This document shows positions 33,210-43,525 of a DNA stretch of 64,000 bases, in pieces. The stretch spans positions 868,001-932,000 of the forward strand of contig KQ964247.1 in NCBI GenBank assembly GCA_001566295.1. Direction: 5' to 3'. Source of the stretch: Microdochium bolleyi (taxonomy: Eukaryota; Ascomycota; Sordariomycetes; Xylariales; Microdochiaceae). Position 1 is the first letter of the stretch, and each line of letters starts with the position of its first letter. The translations under genes and the position numbers were made by a program. Below the pieces are notes generated by a model. The model ran no database searches and had not been told where the DNA came from. It worked only from the letters and a program-made list of their open reading frames with translations.

Positions 33210-36200
33210 ATGGCTGCCAACAACCAGAATGCCAACAGGGCGCTGTCCTCGGCGGCAGCGGCCGCTGCTCTGCGCGCCAGGCCTCACACCCCGATCGACG
33301 TCGGCGCAGTCGAGACAAAACGTACGCAGCGCAGGAGCGCTTCCGTCTCGTCCTTTGGCAGCGCCGCACGGTCGAGCTCGGTCAACGCCCAGTCAAGACA
33401 AGGACGCGGTCTCGAGAGGAAGCAAAGCTCTGGCAGCATGACGGAGCGCACTTTTCGCACACCGAGCCCGTCGCCGCACCGGGCGGCTTCGCATGCGCCG
33501 GCGCAGGCGGAGCCTCCAGTGCCTCAGATTCCGGCGAATCACAGGAAAACCCAAAGTGTTGGGATGCAGACCTTCAAGACTGCCTCCCAGCGCATGAAGG
33601 CCGAGCCACCATCATACTATGGCTCCCCTCACGGTGATCCTGGCAATGTAAGGACTACGGACAAGGCAATGAGGTCGGCCCGAAGCCCACCACGAGAGAG
33701 CTTCGAGCCTCCTGCCCGGCCTGAGAGCCGGGCCTCCTCAATCAACTATTCGTACCCAACCACGTTCCGGCCACAATCGCCGCCAGCTTCACCGACATTC
33801 TATCGCGCCCCGATCCCGGAAGAGCCTCGAGTACCAGTGCCCATCTCCCCTCCACGGTCAAGCAGGACGTCAGCTGCCTCGTCTGTTGGGAGCAAACCAG
33901 AGCCTGCGTTGGTGTATGACCCAAATTCAAGGCGAATGGTTCCTGCGCCACAGCCGAGCAATATCGAGTATGATGTACGTGAAGCAGCCAACCGACAACC
34001 AAAAAAGAAAAAGCAGCAGGATCGAGGGCTGGAGGGAAGTGGCAGTCACCTGTCCAAGGGCACCATGGGTCGCACAAGAGGGACCGCTGTCGGTGGTGCG
34101 CCACACGAGGTCCGGCCCGCGGTACAACAGGAGCCACAACCCAAGCCTGTACCTGCTCAGCGACAACCTACGGAAGAGGTCGACGAAACAGAAGTACACG
34201 AAAGCTTCCATCAGCCGCGACAACGCCAGCTCCATGAATTGGGGCTATCGGGTACTACCTCTCAGGTCGCGCAACCAGTCTCGTCACCCCCCGAACGCCT
34301 TGCCAGCCCACCTCCTGTGCGAGCAGTGGGCAAGAAGCCGTCCATGGTCCGGGAGGAGCCCGAGGGAGAGGAAGACGTGCCGGAGATCATCACCCCTCTT
34401 TCCAGGAAAGTCATTAACGCCGTGGAAGCTGCGCCAGTGGCCACTGCTGTTGCGGCTGCACCAACCAGTCAGGCTACTGGGGATGGGGTACATCATTATC
34501 CTGTAGAGGAGGCACACGCTATCAGCTCCGACGAGTATATTTCCCCAGTATCTGCTACACCGCCGCAACCCGTTACCACACCTGAAAATAAGACTGTAAC
34601 GCAGCTTTCTCGGGAATCAAAGTCGACTCGGCGGGCGGATTCCATCAGTCCCGACAGGCGTGCACGATTCGGCCCGAGTGTCTCTGAGCAACTCAGCGTG
34701 CGACATCACCCACTCCCTCGATCAGCGTCGCCCATCAAGTCTGCTATGAAGCGCAGCGGCACTCCATCGAGAGACGTCTCGCCCTCTGAGAACGGTTCAG
34801 ATGGCCACAGAGGCAACGTACCGATACTGCAGGACCCGGTAGCAGCCCGCAAGAAGGCCGCTCGTGTTAGCTTCGACGAGCGTAGCAATGTCATCATGGG
34901 AGAATCGGCTGGCGGTGCAGATTCGCCGGCTTCCTCCAGCCCACAGAACTCCAAGCGACCGTGGTACAGCGCTATCGGCCGAAGTAAGAAGAGGGACATG
35001 AGCTTGGAAGACGATGAAGTCATGAAGCCCAGGCCCGCACTGCCAAGCTTTGGCAGTGTCCGCGAGAAGAAAGCTCGCGATTTGGAGGAACGCCCACTCG
35101 TCCGACCTGGTGATGCGGCCCGACCCGCTGCTGAACAGGCACAGCGCGCAGAACACCTTGACAGTCCAGAAGTACCAACATATCGCACTGCCGATGAGCA
35201 AGCGCAGCTCGATGCCTCCAGTGATATGGTTATCGGCTCACTCCTTGCCCGAGACCACGAATCACGAAACGAAGCGAACACTTCACGGTTCCGTGAGCCA
35301 CTGCCACCAGTGGTAACGTCAATCGGAGAGAACGGATACCACATGGACACAACGACAGATGAGAGCGACAATGACCTTTTGAATCAAAGTGATATTGTGT
35401 TGGGCGATGATACTGTTCAAACTACACAAATGTCACAGCATGAGGAGCCAGTTGCGAAGCCTCACACTACACCTGTCGACAGTACAGAGCTGCGATCATC
35501 GGCTCAGCCAGAGTCGGGTGCGAGTGCGGCAGCTCAACCTGTACCTGCCATTGCAGTCATCCTGCCGAGCCCGCCTGCTCACGAGACCGCACCAAAGTCA
35601 TCGCAAGGCCAGCAGGCACAGTACTTCGATGTTCCTGGTGGCTTTCCGGATGAGGATTCGGAGAGTGCGGTGAACGCAGTGTCAGAGACTGCAGGGTCCA
35701 CCACAGCCATCTTCGAGCCCGAGGCTGCGATCCAACCCGTCCAGCCAGCCACACTTCCGCAGACAACAATCGTGACCACCGGCCCTCCTGTCCAAGCGCA
35801 GCAAGAATCAGACAACAGCTCCGACGAAAGTGTGTACAGTGATGCATATGAAGATATATCCGACATGGAAGGTGGCTTCATGTCCATTGATGCGGTCGTC
35901 GAGAGCCCTATCACCAAGACTTCGCCCACCTTCCCGTCGCACCCCCCTGCGAGTCCGCTTGCGAAGGTGCACACCGTCGATCAAGCAGAGAGTTTTGAGT
36001 CGGAAGAAAGGGGCGTTGCCGTCCCGTCACCTCAAATCGTTAAAAAATCAGAAACCGGCGAGGACTGGTCCAAGGCCGAAAGCTTCTGGCGAAGCCTGAC
36101 AGCCGAGAAGCGGCAACAACTGGCGCGCGAGGTGCTCGAAGATGAAGGGGCTGAAGCGGATCGCGAGGAGATTGCCACTCCTGTTCGTCGCAACAGCTCA

Positions 36201-37943
36201 CGCAGAAAGTCCGCCGAGAAACGCGCTCTCGCAGAGGCGGCAGCACAGTCCGTATCTACGAAGGGCTCGCAGCGGAACCCTGAGAGAATGTACATGGTGC
36301 AGCCCGGCTCAAAGGCCAACCACGAGGTACCATCGTCACCTGAGAACGCACACATGCGTAAGTCTTTACGTGGACCTCAAGCCTCCAAGCCGAGTACCAA
36401 TGGCCCGCCAGTGGCTGCGCGGGGATCCCTGCGCAAATCTATGAGAGGCGCACCGGAGCCTCGGGCGCAAGCACCAGCACCAGCCGTGCTGTCTCGTCAG
36501 TCGAGCGACAGGCCATCGACCTCATCAGGAAGAATTGGCAATCAATCGTCGAACTCGCAAACTCAGTCCGGGACAGGTTTGGTGGACACGAAGGCTGCGA
36601 GTGCCGCACTGGCAAAGCAGATGATGCCCAAGCTCAATCGAAGGGGCTCCGATGCCAGCGACAGTAGCTTCCAGCGGTCTCGTCGGCCTGCATCCAGCGC
36701 AGGATTCGGCTTCCGCAGTTCTATGCGACAAGCGCCACCTGCGCGGAATGCGGCATCTCCTCCGCCTCGAGAATCCACAAAGGGCTCTGGCCGATGGAGT
36801 CTTCGTTCACTGTCTCCGCCTGCCACATTCCGACGCAACTCGTCAAGTTTCAGTGCCACGTCTTCTCAGCAGAATGGTGCCATGCGCCAGTCCCTGCGTA
36901 ACAACATTGATACAAAAGAACCCAAGCGAAACTCCCTTAATTTATCCTTCGGCCGGAACGCCAAGCCGGCTTCCCAGACCAAATCTGCTCGAGGCAGTAG
37001 ATTCGCTGGCTCAAGCGACGAGGAGGAGGAGGCGCGCCCAGCGTACAACAGCCGCTTCAACGACTCTAGCGATGAGGACGAACGGCCAGGCTCTTCGTCA
37101 CAGGGCAGTGCGCTGTCGCGAGGCAGTCTTCGGGCCAAGGCTCCTAATTCGAGCTCTTTCCGGAAGACTACGCCTGTGCCCGAAGAGCCAGAGGACTCGG
37201 AAGATCTGCCCGACAGTGACGACGATGCCCCAGCTCGCACACGAGGTGCTGCCCCGCCAGCACTACCTGCCATCGCTCAACGTCCTGGGGTTTTGTCAAG
37301 GACGACATCGGACAACATCGGGACGAACGCGCTCCGTAGGTCTGGCTCTGGCCGTGATGCCATGATGACAACGACAATCACCTCGAACAGCCCGAGTTCG
37401 CCCAGACAGCGACGAGGCTCATTCATGGGCAGCATCCTGCGGCGCAACAAGCGAGGCGATCAAGCTGGCAAGATTCAGCGTCCGGAGTTCACCGAGAGCG
37501 CAGCCCGCCGAGACACACCTCTGGAGCGCGATGCCGACGCGCTCAAGGAGATCCGTGCCGACCAGCGACCGTCGAGCCCTCGCACGCAGAGGAAGCTATT
37601 TGGTCGCAAGCGCGACGAGAACTGGTCTGTGCCGGAGGCAGACGAGGGCGTGGCGAACGCCAAGGCAGGCGAACCTGACTTCACAGCGAGCCCAGTGCAG
37701 CAGCGGCCCATGTCATCCAGTGGCAAGCTCGTCAAGAATCCCAGTCTGCACCAGCGACCGAACTTGGCCGGCCGGCGGAGTACTAGCCTTGGCTTACCAG
37801 CTGCCGAGATCAATGGCAACGGAGTCCAGCGCTTGGGCTACGGCGTTATTGATCAGGAGAGCATCGTGGCCGTCAGCGAAGCTGGCGGGCCGCGGAAGAA
37901 GAAATTCGGCACGCTGCGGCGGATGTTTGGGTTGTCTGGCTAG
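33210..37943 (+). CDS. giant intrinsically disordered Ser/Arg/Pro-rich protein (1577 aa)
   Basis: A single 4.7-kb exon encodes a protein dominated by Ser, Pro, Ala, Arg and Glu, without any recognised enzymatic domain. The N terminus has an Ala run (AAAAAALRARPHTPIDVGAVETKR). Around residues 945-985 a helical block (EDWSKAESFWRSLTAEKRQ...) looks folded or coiled. From ~1049 to ~1310 a short motif of the form R-x-S-(L/M)-R recurs (about residues 1049, 1073, 1170, 1197, 1225, 1305). Several SSDEEEEA/SSDEDE acidic clusters and an acidic stretch (EEPEDSEDLPDSDDD) follow. It ends with a basic-hydrophobic tail, KKKFGTLRRMFGLSG, that could bind acidic membrane lipids. I do not recognise the family; a cortical scaffold is an inference from the tail and the phospho-site-like composition. 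The absence of introns and stops over 4.7 kb makes the gene itself secure. Confidence 0.92.
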   Translation: MAANNQNANRALSSAAAAAALRARPHTPIDVGAVETKRTQRRSASVSSFGSAARSSSVNAQSRQGRGLERKQSSGSMTERTFRTPSPSPHRAASHAPAQAEPPVPQIPANHRKTQSVGMQTFKTASQRMKAEPPSYYGSPHGDPGNVRTTDKAMRSARSPPRESFEPPARPESRASSINYSYPTTFRPQSPPASPTFYRAPIPEEPRVPVPISPPRSSRTSAASSVGSKPEPALVYDPNSRRMVPAPQPSNIEYDVREAANRQPKKKKQQDRGLEGSGSHLSKGTMGRTRGTAVGGAPHEVRPAVQQEPQPKPVPAQRQPTEEVDETEVHESFHQPRQRQLHELGLSGTTSQVAQPVSSPPERLASPPPVRAVGKKPSMVREEPEGEEDVPEIITPLSRKVINAVEAAPVATAVAAAPTSQATGDGVHHYPVEEAHAISSDEYISPVSATPPQPVTTPENKTVTQLSRESKSTRRADSISPDRRARFGPSVSEQLSVRHHPLPRSASPIKSAMKRSGTPSRDVSPSENGSDGHRGNVPILQDPVAARKKAARVSFDERSNVIMGESAGGADSPASSSPQNSKRPWYSAIGRSKKRDMSLEDDEVMKPRPALPSFGSVREKKARDLEERPLVRPGDAARPAAEQAQRAEHLDSPEVPTYRTADEQAQLDASSDMVIGSLLARDHESRNEANTSRFREPLPPVVTSIGENGYHMDTTTDESDNDLLNQSDIVLGDDTVQTTQMSQHEEPVAKPHTTPVDSTELRSSAQPESGASAAAQPVPAIAVILPSPPAHETAPKSSQGQQAQYFDVPGGFPDEDSESAVNAVSETAGSTTAIFEPEAAIQPVQPATLPQTTIVTTGPPVQAQQESDNSSDESVYSDAYEDISDMEGGFMSIDAVVESPITKTSPTFPSHPPASPLAKVHTVDQAESFESEERGVAVPSPQIVKKSETGEDWSKAESFWRSLTAEKRQQLAREVLEDEGAEADREEIATPVRRNSSRRKSAEKRALAEAAAQSVSTKGSQRNPERMYMVQPGSKANHEVPSSPENAHMRKSLRGPQASKPSTNGPPVAARGSLRKSMRGAPEPRAQAPAPAVLSRQSSDRPSTSSGRIGNQSSNSQTQSGTGLVDTKAASAALAKQMMPKLNRRGSDASDSSFQRSRRPASSAGFGFRSSMRQAPPARNAASPPPRESTKGSGRWSLRSLSPPATFRRNSSSFSATSSQQNGAMRQSLRNNIDTKEPKRNSLNLSFGRNAKPASQTKSARGSRFAGSSDEEEEARPAYNSRFNDSSDEDERPGSSSQGSALSRGSLRAKAPNSSSFRKTTPVPEEPEDSEDLPDSDDDAPARTRGAAPPALPAIAQRPGVLSRTTSDNIGTNALRRSGSGRDAMMTTTITSNSPSSPRQRRGSFMGSILRRNKRGDQAGKIQRPEFTESAARRDTPLERDADALKEIRADQRPSSPRTQRKLFGRKRDENWSVPEADEGVANAKAGEPDFTASPVQQRPMSSSGKLVKNPSLHQRPNLAGRRSTSLGLPAAEINGNGVQRLGYGVIDQESIVAVSEAGGPRKKKFGTLRRMFGLSG

Positions 37944-39626
37944 GAGGCGCTCGAAACCCACAAGCCGTACGCCATGTGGGACTTGTCCACCATGCCAAGT
38001 TCGGCATCCAGCGATTCAGCTTGGACATCAGAGACCTCTTCCATGTTGGGTTTTGGGTTCAGTTGTTTTGGACATCCATGACTCGGCTCCTTTTCGACAT
38101 CATTCACTGATCATCATCTAATGTCTTATTTCCTCCTTCCTCCCGAGCATGAGGCATCGGGGCCAATTCCACTACTCAGATCATCATCATCATCACTACC
38201 GCGGTCGTCGTCAACAGACCGGGGGGTTTTCCCTAGATATCAATTCATCACCAAAAAGGCTTATGGCGCTGTTTGTTTGGTCATTCTTTCTTCCTGTAAC
38301 ACTTCAAAAGGATAATCACATGAATGGATACCCACCGCTCAGGGTTTGTTCTCGCTCGTTAGAACAGGCCACGGGTCAGACTTTATTTACTCTCTACGCT
38401 ATTTCGGTATACACGAAGTGAATAGTAATCTATAATTATCATTACAATCATAGCTGATGCCTGCCCTTGTTGTCGACGGCCACTGTTGGTGATCTGGCCG
38501 GCATGGGAAGCTGTCTCGGCTGGGTCGAGGTGAAACGGGTCTTGGCTTGAGAGCCTGCTCGCCACTATCGAAGCCCAGTCTGCAGACCCAGTCTGGGCCA
38601 GCAGCCCTGCCGCTGCACCATGGACGATCGCTGCAGAGTCAGCAACGCGGGCTGTGGCCAGCGTCCACGGGTGTCTGGATTGTCGAATCACGAGTGGGTG
38701 ATGGCAGGCATGGGGCCATCCTCAGGCGGTGGACGAGGTGCCGGCATCGGCGACGGGCCAGCCCTGGCAACGGGGAACGGGGACCCTGACTGGCGGCGAA
38801 TCCTGCTGGATGGAGCCAGGGGGGCCTGTCGAGAGCTCTGTTCAAGGGTGCTCTCCCCGCTTTGCCTCAATGCACAAAGTTTGGTGAGCTCGGAGCACCA
38901 TTGCCATCACAGCAACACGGTGGGCGACCCTGTTCCGTACGGAGGCGATTCCCGAGAAGAAGAAGCACTACCATCTATGATGAGGGGTGGTTTCCCCATG
39001 CTTGGGGTTTCCTTGCCTCAACGCCTTTCAATGAATAGAGCTGCTGCCCCGCTGCTCTTCTCCATCTCCTCGCCCCAGGAACAACAGATTTACGTGCCTT
39101 ACGTCATATCTCCGCTTCACCAGCAAGCAGCTGCTCTGGGCATCCCGTTCGCGACTCGAGGCATCACTCCCCCCCCCCCCCCCCCCCCTCCACCCGATCG
39201 GCAGCAGAGGACCCTTGTTTCAGGGCCTTGATCGAATTATCGATCGAATTGAGTCTGCCATAAGCGGGCCTCGCCGCTGGAAAGGGGAGTGAGTGGCAGG
39301 CGGCACAGGCGAGTAGCACGGCCAACGGCCACCACGAGCTCTTTCCCACGCCTTTCTGCTGTTTCGTCATATTACCCACAATCTCAAGAGCGTGGGAGAA
39401 GGACCACGGCAAATCGATTCTTCCTCTTGCCCGCCACTCCCCCCGCTCGTGGAAGCTCTTTCCCAAGCAATTGGCCCTCCTCTTTGCATCCAGGACCTCC
39501 TTTCATTCTTGCATCTTAAACTTTTTGGTTGGCAACCACTCCAGGTCCGACCTCGCCGTGTCTCTCCTTTCCCGACCATCACCCACTAGCCACACCGCAC
39601 ATACGGCCCTCACAGACCTCACAGCA
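37944..39626. other. intergenic region with low-complexity tracts
   Basis: This holds the 3' end of the giant gene and the promoter of the SDR. It includes an ATC/CAT tandem near 38177-38195 and a 20-base C run. A 203-codon plus-strand frame (38620-39231) reads into the C-run and is not credible as a gene. Confidence 0.45.
39169..39188. repeat. poly-C tract (20 bases)
   Basis: Twenty consecutive cytosines occur on the plus strand, ~440 nt upstream of the SDR start codon. Length may be affected by sequencing error or polymorphism. Confidence 0.9.
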
Positions 39627-40873
39627 ATGCTGTCAAGAGCACTCGCCCGGAGCTCCTCACGAGCGCTGAGGACCGCCTCGGTGGCGCCACGCGCCGGCTC
39701 TGCCGCCTTCCTGCACACGACCCGGCCCTTCGCCGAGCCTCCCAAACACGGCTCGCCCGTGCCTGGCGGCTTCGCCCGTACCGATGACAACATCACCGTC
39801 GAGTACCCCGAGGAGGGCGAGCTCCCTTCGTCGGTGCCCATCCAGGGCCGCGGTGGCCTGCACATGAAGCGCACACTCGCCTCGTTTTCGCTCGAGGGCA
39901 AGGTCGGCGTCGTCACGGGCGGCGCCCGCGGCCTGGGCCTCGTCATGGGCCAGGGCATGGTCATCAGCGGCGCGAACCTCGCCATCGTCGACATGAACAA
40001 GGAGGAGGCCGAGAAGCAGGCCGCCGAGCTCGTCGAGGTGTTCCGCCGCGAGAACCCGGGCGCCGCGCGCGTCCCCAAGGTCACCGCCCACTATGCCGAC
40101 GTCGCCGACGAGGCCTCGGTCCGCAGCTGCCTCGACGACGTCATCCAGCAGCACGGCAAGATCGACAACCTCGTCACCAGCGCCGGCTTCACCGAGAACT
40201 TCCAGGCCATCGACTACCCTATCGACCGCATGCGCAAGCTCTGGAACGTCAACGTCGACGGCACGTACCTCTTCGCCACCATGATCGCCAAGCACCTCAT
40301 GGAGCGCAAGGCCTCAGGCAGCATGGTCTTCATCGGTAGCATGTCTGGTGCCATTGTCAACGTGCCCCAGCCTCAGACGTGAGATGCTCCCCTTCCCCTC
40401 AAAGCCGGACATCACAAGGGTGTTACGTTGTAAAAGCAGAATCGTGTTGACTAACTCTGATTCTACGAACCCAGCCCTTACAACGCCGCCAAGGCTGCCG
40501 TGCGGCACATGGCCGCCTCTCTGGCCGTCGAGTGGGCTCATGCTGGCATCCGCGTCAACTGCATCTCGCCCGGCTACATGCTGACAGCTCTGTGAGTTTT
40601 TTGCTCCTGCCAGTTTTTACTACCTTCCGTGGCCACCCCCGTAAAAAAGTCCTACTGTCCCTAACGAATGCCTCTTTCTCGCCACAAAACAGGACCGAGA
40701 AGATCCTCGATGACAACCCGGAGCTCAAGCGCCAGTGGACCTCGCTCATCCCCCAGGGCAAGATGGGTGTCCCCGTCGACCTCATGGGCCCCGTGGCTTT
40801 CCTGCTGTCCGACGCCTCGTCGTACGTGACCGGCGCGGACCTGCGCGTTGACGGCGGCTACACCGTCACGTAA
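39627..40873 (+). CDS. SDR of the mannitol/arabinitol/L-xylulose reductase type with mitochondrial presequence, 3 exons
   Basis: Exons 39627-40378, 40475-40591 and 40693-40873 join in frame to 349 residues. The classic SDR motifs are VVTGGARGLG (cofactor site), TSAG (NNAG equivalent), GSMSG serine and Y253-N-A-A-K257. The sequence after the Tyr (MAASLAVEWAHAGIRVNCISPGYMLT) and the C terminus (FLLSDASSYVTGADLRVDGGYT) follow the polyol-dehydrogenase/sorbose-reductase-like group (D-arabinitol 2-dehydrogenase, NADP-mannitol dehydrogenase, L-xylulose reductase). Unlike most of these, it carries an N-terminal extension: residues 1-37 are Arg/Ser/Ala-rich with no acids until ~Glu38, a convincing mitochondrial targeting sequence. 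Intron 1 contains a CTAAC branch site. Activity on a polyol or ketose is inferred; the specific substrate is not deducible. Confidence 0.92.
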
Positions 40874-41946
40874 ATCGATCTCACCACGGCGATGGAGAGA
40901 GAGATAAGAAAGACCAAGACTGGAAAAGTAGAGTATGAGTTGTAGACTGCCGAGTTTTCAAGGCGTACTGGAAGATTGAGAAAGTCAGTTTGCAATGATA
41001 ATGAAATCCAGACTGCCACGATACGTGGCAGAGAGAAATTATGCCGGCTCGAGATCGTCGCGTGGGCGAAAAAGTGGTTTCGATAGACATGCGATGAGCA
41101 GCGAATTTGACGTTCAGCAGTGCATCACAGCAGTGTTGGGGCACGCCGTAAAGCACTGCAAAGTAGGTGTCCATGGAGAATGATGAGTGACCAACAAACA
41201 CCAAGGAAGATCCTTTGTGGCATGACCTGAGAGCAGAGGGACAATAAGCAGGGCATCGTTTCTGCGATCACGTTTCGGCGTCAGCACATGTGTGATACAA
41301 TGAGCATGTGGATGCTCTGGCGGCCGGCTTTCGATATTGCCGAGCTCTCGAAAGGGAGCCGGATGATCACTCGGATTACATGCGAGCGAGGCGGATGGAT
41401 ACTCCAGACCTCTCTTGTACTGGTTTGTGCTACATGGATGTATCTTCACGACGAGGTTGTATCTACATTACGTGTGACGAGGACCTGGCACTGTGTTAGC
41501 TCTAACAAGCCTGCGCCTCTACAAGGTCCTCAGTGCCGCATGGGTAGTTGGCAGTATCTAAACAACATCCGGTGCTATGACTTTTTGCCTTTCGGGATTG
41601 ATGGATGTGTGATTGAAAGACTCAGATGGCAACCATGTCTCGGCCTTGGCACTCGGATGATGCCAAGCGGACAGCGGAGGCCCCTGAGCGATGCGACTGG
41701 ATGAAGGTCAATGCCGATTTCCCGAAATATGGTTGCAAGGACGGACGTACTACAGTGCGATAGCTCAGATCTCCATTTGTGGATGTCATCACTGGGAGCA
41801 CGGCTGGATCATTGTTGACCGGTCGACGCCTGTGGCCAGGGCCCGGTCAAGTTTTGCGTGCAAAGGCTCTCGTTTCGCGTGGGACCACGTCAGAAATTAG
41901 CGTTTGCGTGGTTCTGACGGAGGCGAAAGCACTCATGGCCAGGTAT
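40874..41946. other. convergent intergenic region (1.1 kb)
   Basis: This lies between the SDR 3' end and the TLC-protein 3' end. Only short frames, no motif. It is long for a convergent gap, so a small unrecognised transcript is possible. Confidence 0.4.
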
Positions 41947-42923
41947 TCACGTTGTGGCTAGCTTCCCTTTCCAGAGCCGCACCCCGGTTGACCTGCTTAT
42001 CTTGTAGAACCACGAGAAGTTCAACGTGGCCAGTACCACGGTGCAAATCAGACACCAGACAATGACCCAGTAGGGAATGGGGCGGACCATGAGTGTCTGG
42101 TCCTCCACCATGGCGGCCTGCGAGGCTGAGAAGGTCCTCGTTTTCGGAAGACCCGACACGCTCTGGAGCTGCCATAGCTTGACAAAGTCTCGAGAGATGG
42201 CAAATGATGCATACGTTCCGTAGACAATCCGAAAGAGGAAGAAGAGCACAATCCATGATGCCGAGTTGAGGTGCGCCATATAACTGTGGCCAAGGACCTT
42301 GCTCATGCGGTAAACATTGTGAGGTATGTTGGTGACCTCGAAGGCGAGAAAGCAGGGCAGATGGTGAGCGAGGAATGGCCGCTGTGTCCAATGTCAGTCG
42401 TTGACAATGGAGCCCCATCCTGCATACAGTAGCCACGACTTACATAGATTGACATCATGCATGTCGAGACCAGAATATGATGGGCCACATTGCCGACGCC
42501 CTCGTTTGCAAAGTTCTGAAGCAGCACTCCCAGATGCCAGAGGTAGAAGCCCACGGAGAAGCCGCCGAGCCTCTCGACAGCCATGTCGCGGCGGAACATG
42601 CGGTCGAGCAGCTCGGTCCTGCCCGCTCGGCCGCCGGCACCGGAGACGACGAGGTAGGTGGCATAGACGCCGATGATGAAGCCCTTGAGGAGGTTGGTGG
42701 TCCGCATCCTCCACTCCTTCCTGGTAGCAGGCGAGAAGCCGTCCCAGCGCTTGCTGCCGAGAACCAGGCGCGAGGCTAGCTCGGCGAGGTGGTTGTACGT
42801 GGCATAGAAGAGGATGACGGTCCAGAGCACGGTGTCGATGCTGGCCGGGAGGAGCGGCATGCCGGTCGAGTCGGCAAGAGCCTGGACCGTGGCCGAGGAG
42901 CCCAGCCACGATGTCAAGGCCAT
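41947..42923 (-). CDS. TLC (TRAM/LAG1/CLN8)-domain membrane protein, 2 exons
   Basis: Exons 42923-42444 and 42381-41947 join in phase 0 to 304 residues. Six or more hydrophobic segments can be seen: DTVLWTVILFYATYNHL, FIIGVYATYLVVSGAG, FSVGFYLWHLGVLLQNF, AHHILVSTCMMSIYVRPFL, SWIVLFFLFRIVYGTYASF and YWVIVWCLICTVVLATL. The layout, including the VAHHILV block and the FEVTNIPHNVY stretch that follows splicing, fits a TLC domain. TLC proteins include ceramide synthases and lipid-sensing or transport proteins of the ER; the ceramide-synthase LAG motif (HHxxT/HD pair in helix 4) is only partly present (HH, then no D), so it is probably not a ceramide synthase. The ORF is open upstream of the chosen ATG but reads as non-coding. 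Confidence 0.88.
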
Positions 42924-43525
42924 CTTGACGGCGTCCAGCAGCTGCGTCGTGGAGTGCCGCGGGCGGTCTGCTGGGCGAGAAAGAGCACCACGAGGATAAG
43001 ACGAGCCAGAGGAAAGGAAGCAGAGCCGGGACAGGCACACGGCGCCGGGAGCCGCAAGGCGTCCGGCCAGGGTCCAGCTTGCTTTATATTGACGGGCCCG
43101 TGGCTGTTGTGGGCCGCGACTTATCCAAGACGCAGACCCCTGCGAGCCCTGGAGGAGCGGCAGGGGTCCGGGCAGGCATTCCACTGCACGACGCCGGGGG
43201 CAAGGCAGACTCGCCTCGTCCCGCCTGGTCCGCAAGGCTGCAAGGCAGGCTCTCCCTACGGCACGGATGTTGCCGCACTTGCCACAGCTGCCAAGTGCCA
43301 GTGCGCGCACAGGACGTGGCCTGGTTCAGTTGCCTCGCGCCTGCCCTGGATGCACAACTCCTCTGGGACGGAGGCAATCCCAGCATGCATACCTTAAGGG
43401 ACTAATCAGGGTGTGCGTGGGAATTCTCATTTGGAGACCTGGTCAACGTCTCGTGCTTCTACTCTGTAGCAACAACCCTTGCCATCCCAAACCCTAAATG
43501 CCCTCCCTGCCCGCACCCATGCTCC
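42924..43525. other. promoter of the TLC gene and 3' end of the 303-aa gene
   Basis: A short tandem interval: both flanking genes are on the minus strand, so it holds the TLC gene promoter and the downstream gene's 3' end. No gene seen. Confidence 0.5.
43083..43088 (-). promoter_or_regulatory. candidate TATA box of the TLC gene
   Basis: The minus strand reads TATAAA within ATATAAAG, about 160 nt upstream of the TLC-gene ATG. Confidence 0.4.

Noticed and set aside
38620..39231. 203-codon frame ending in a poly-Pro run
   Set aside because: The poly-Pro comes from the C tract in intergenic DNA; no coding features.
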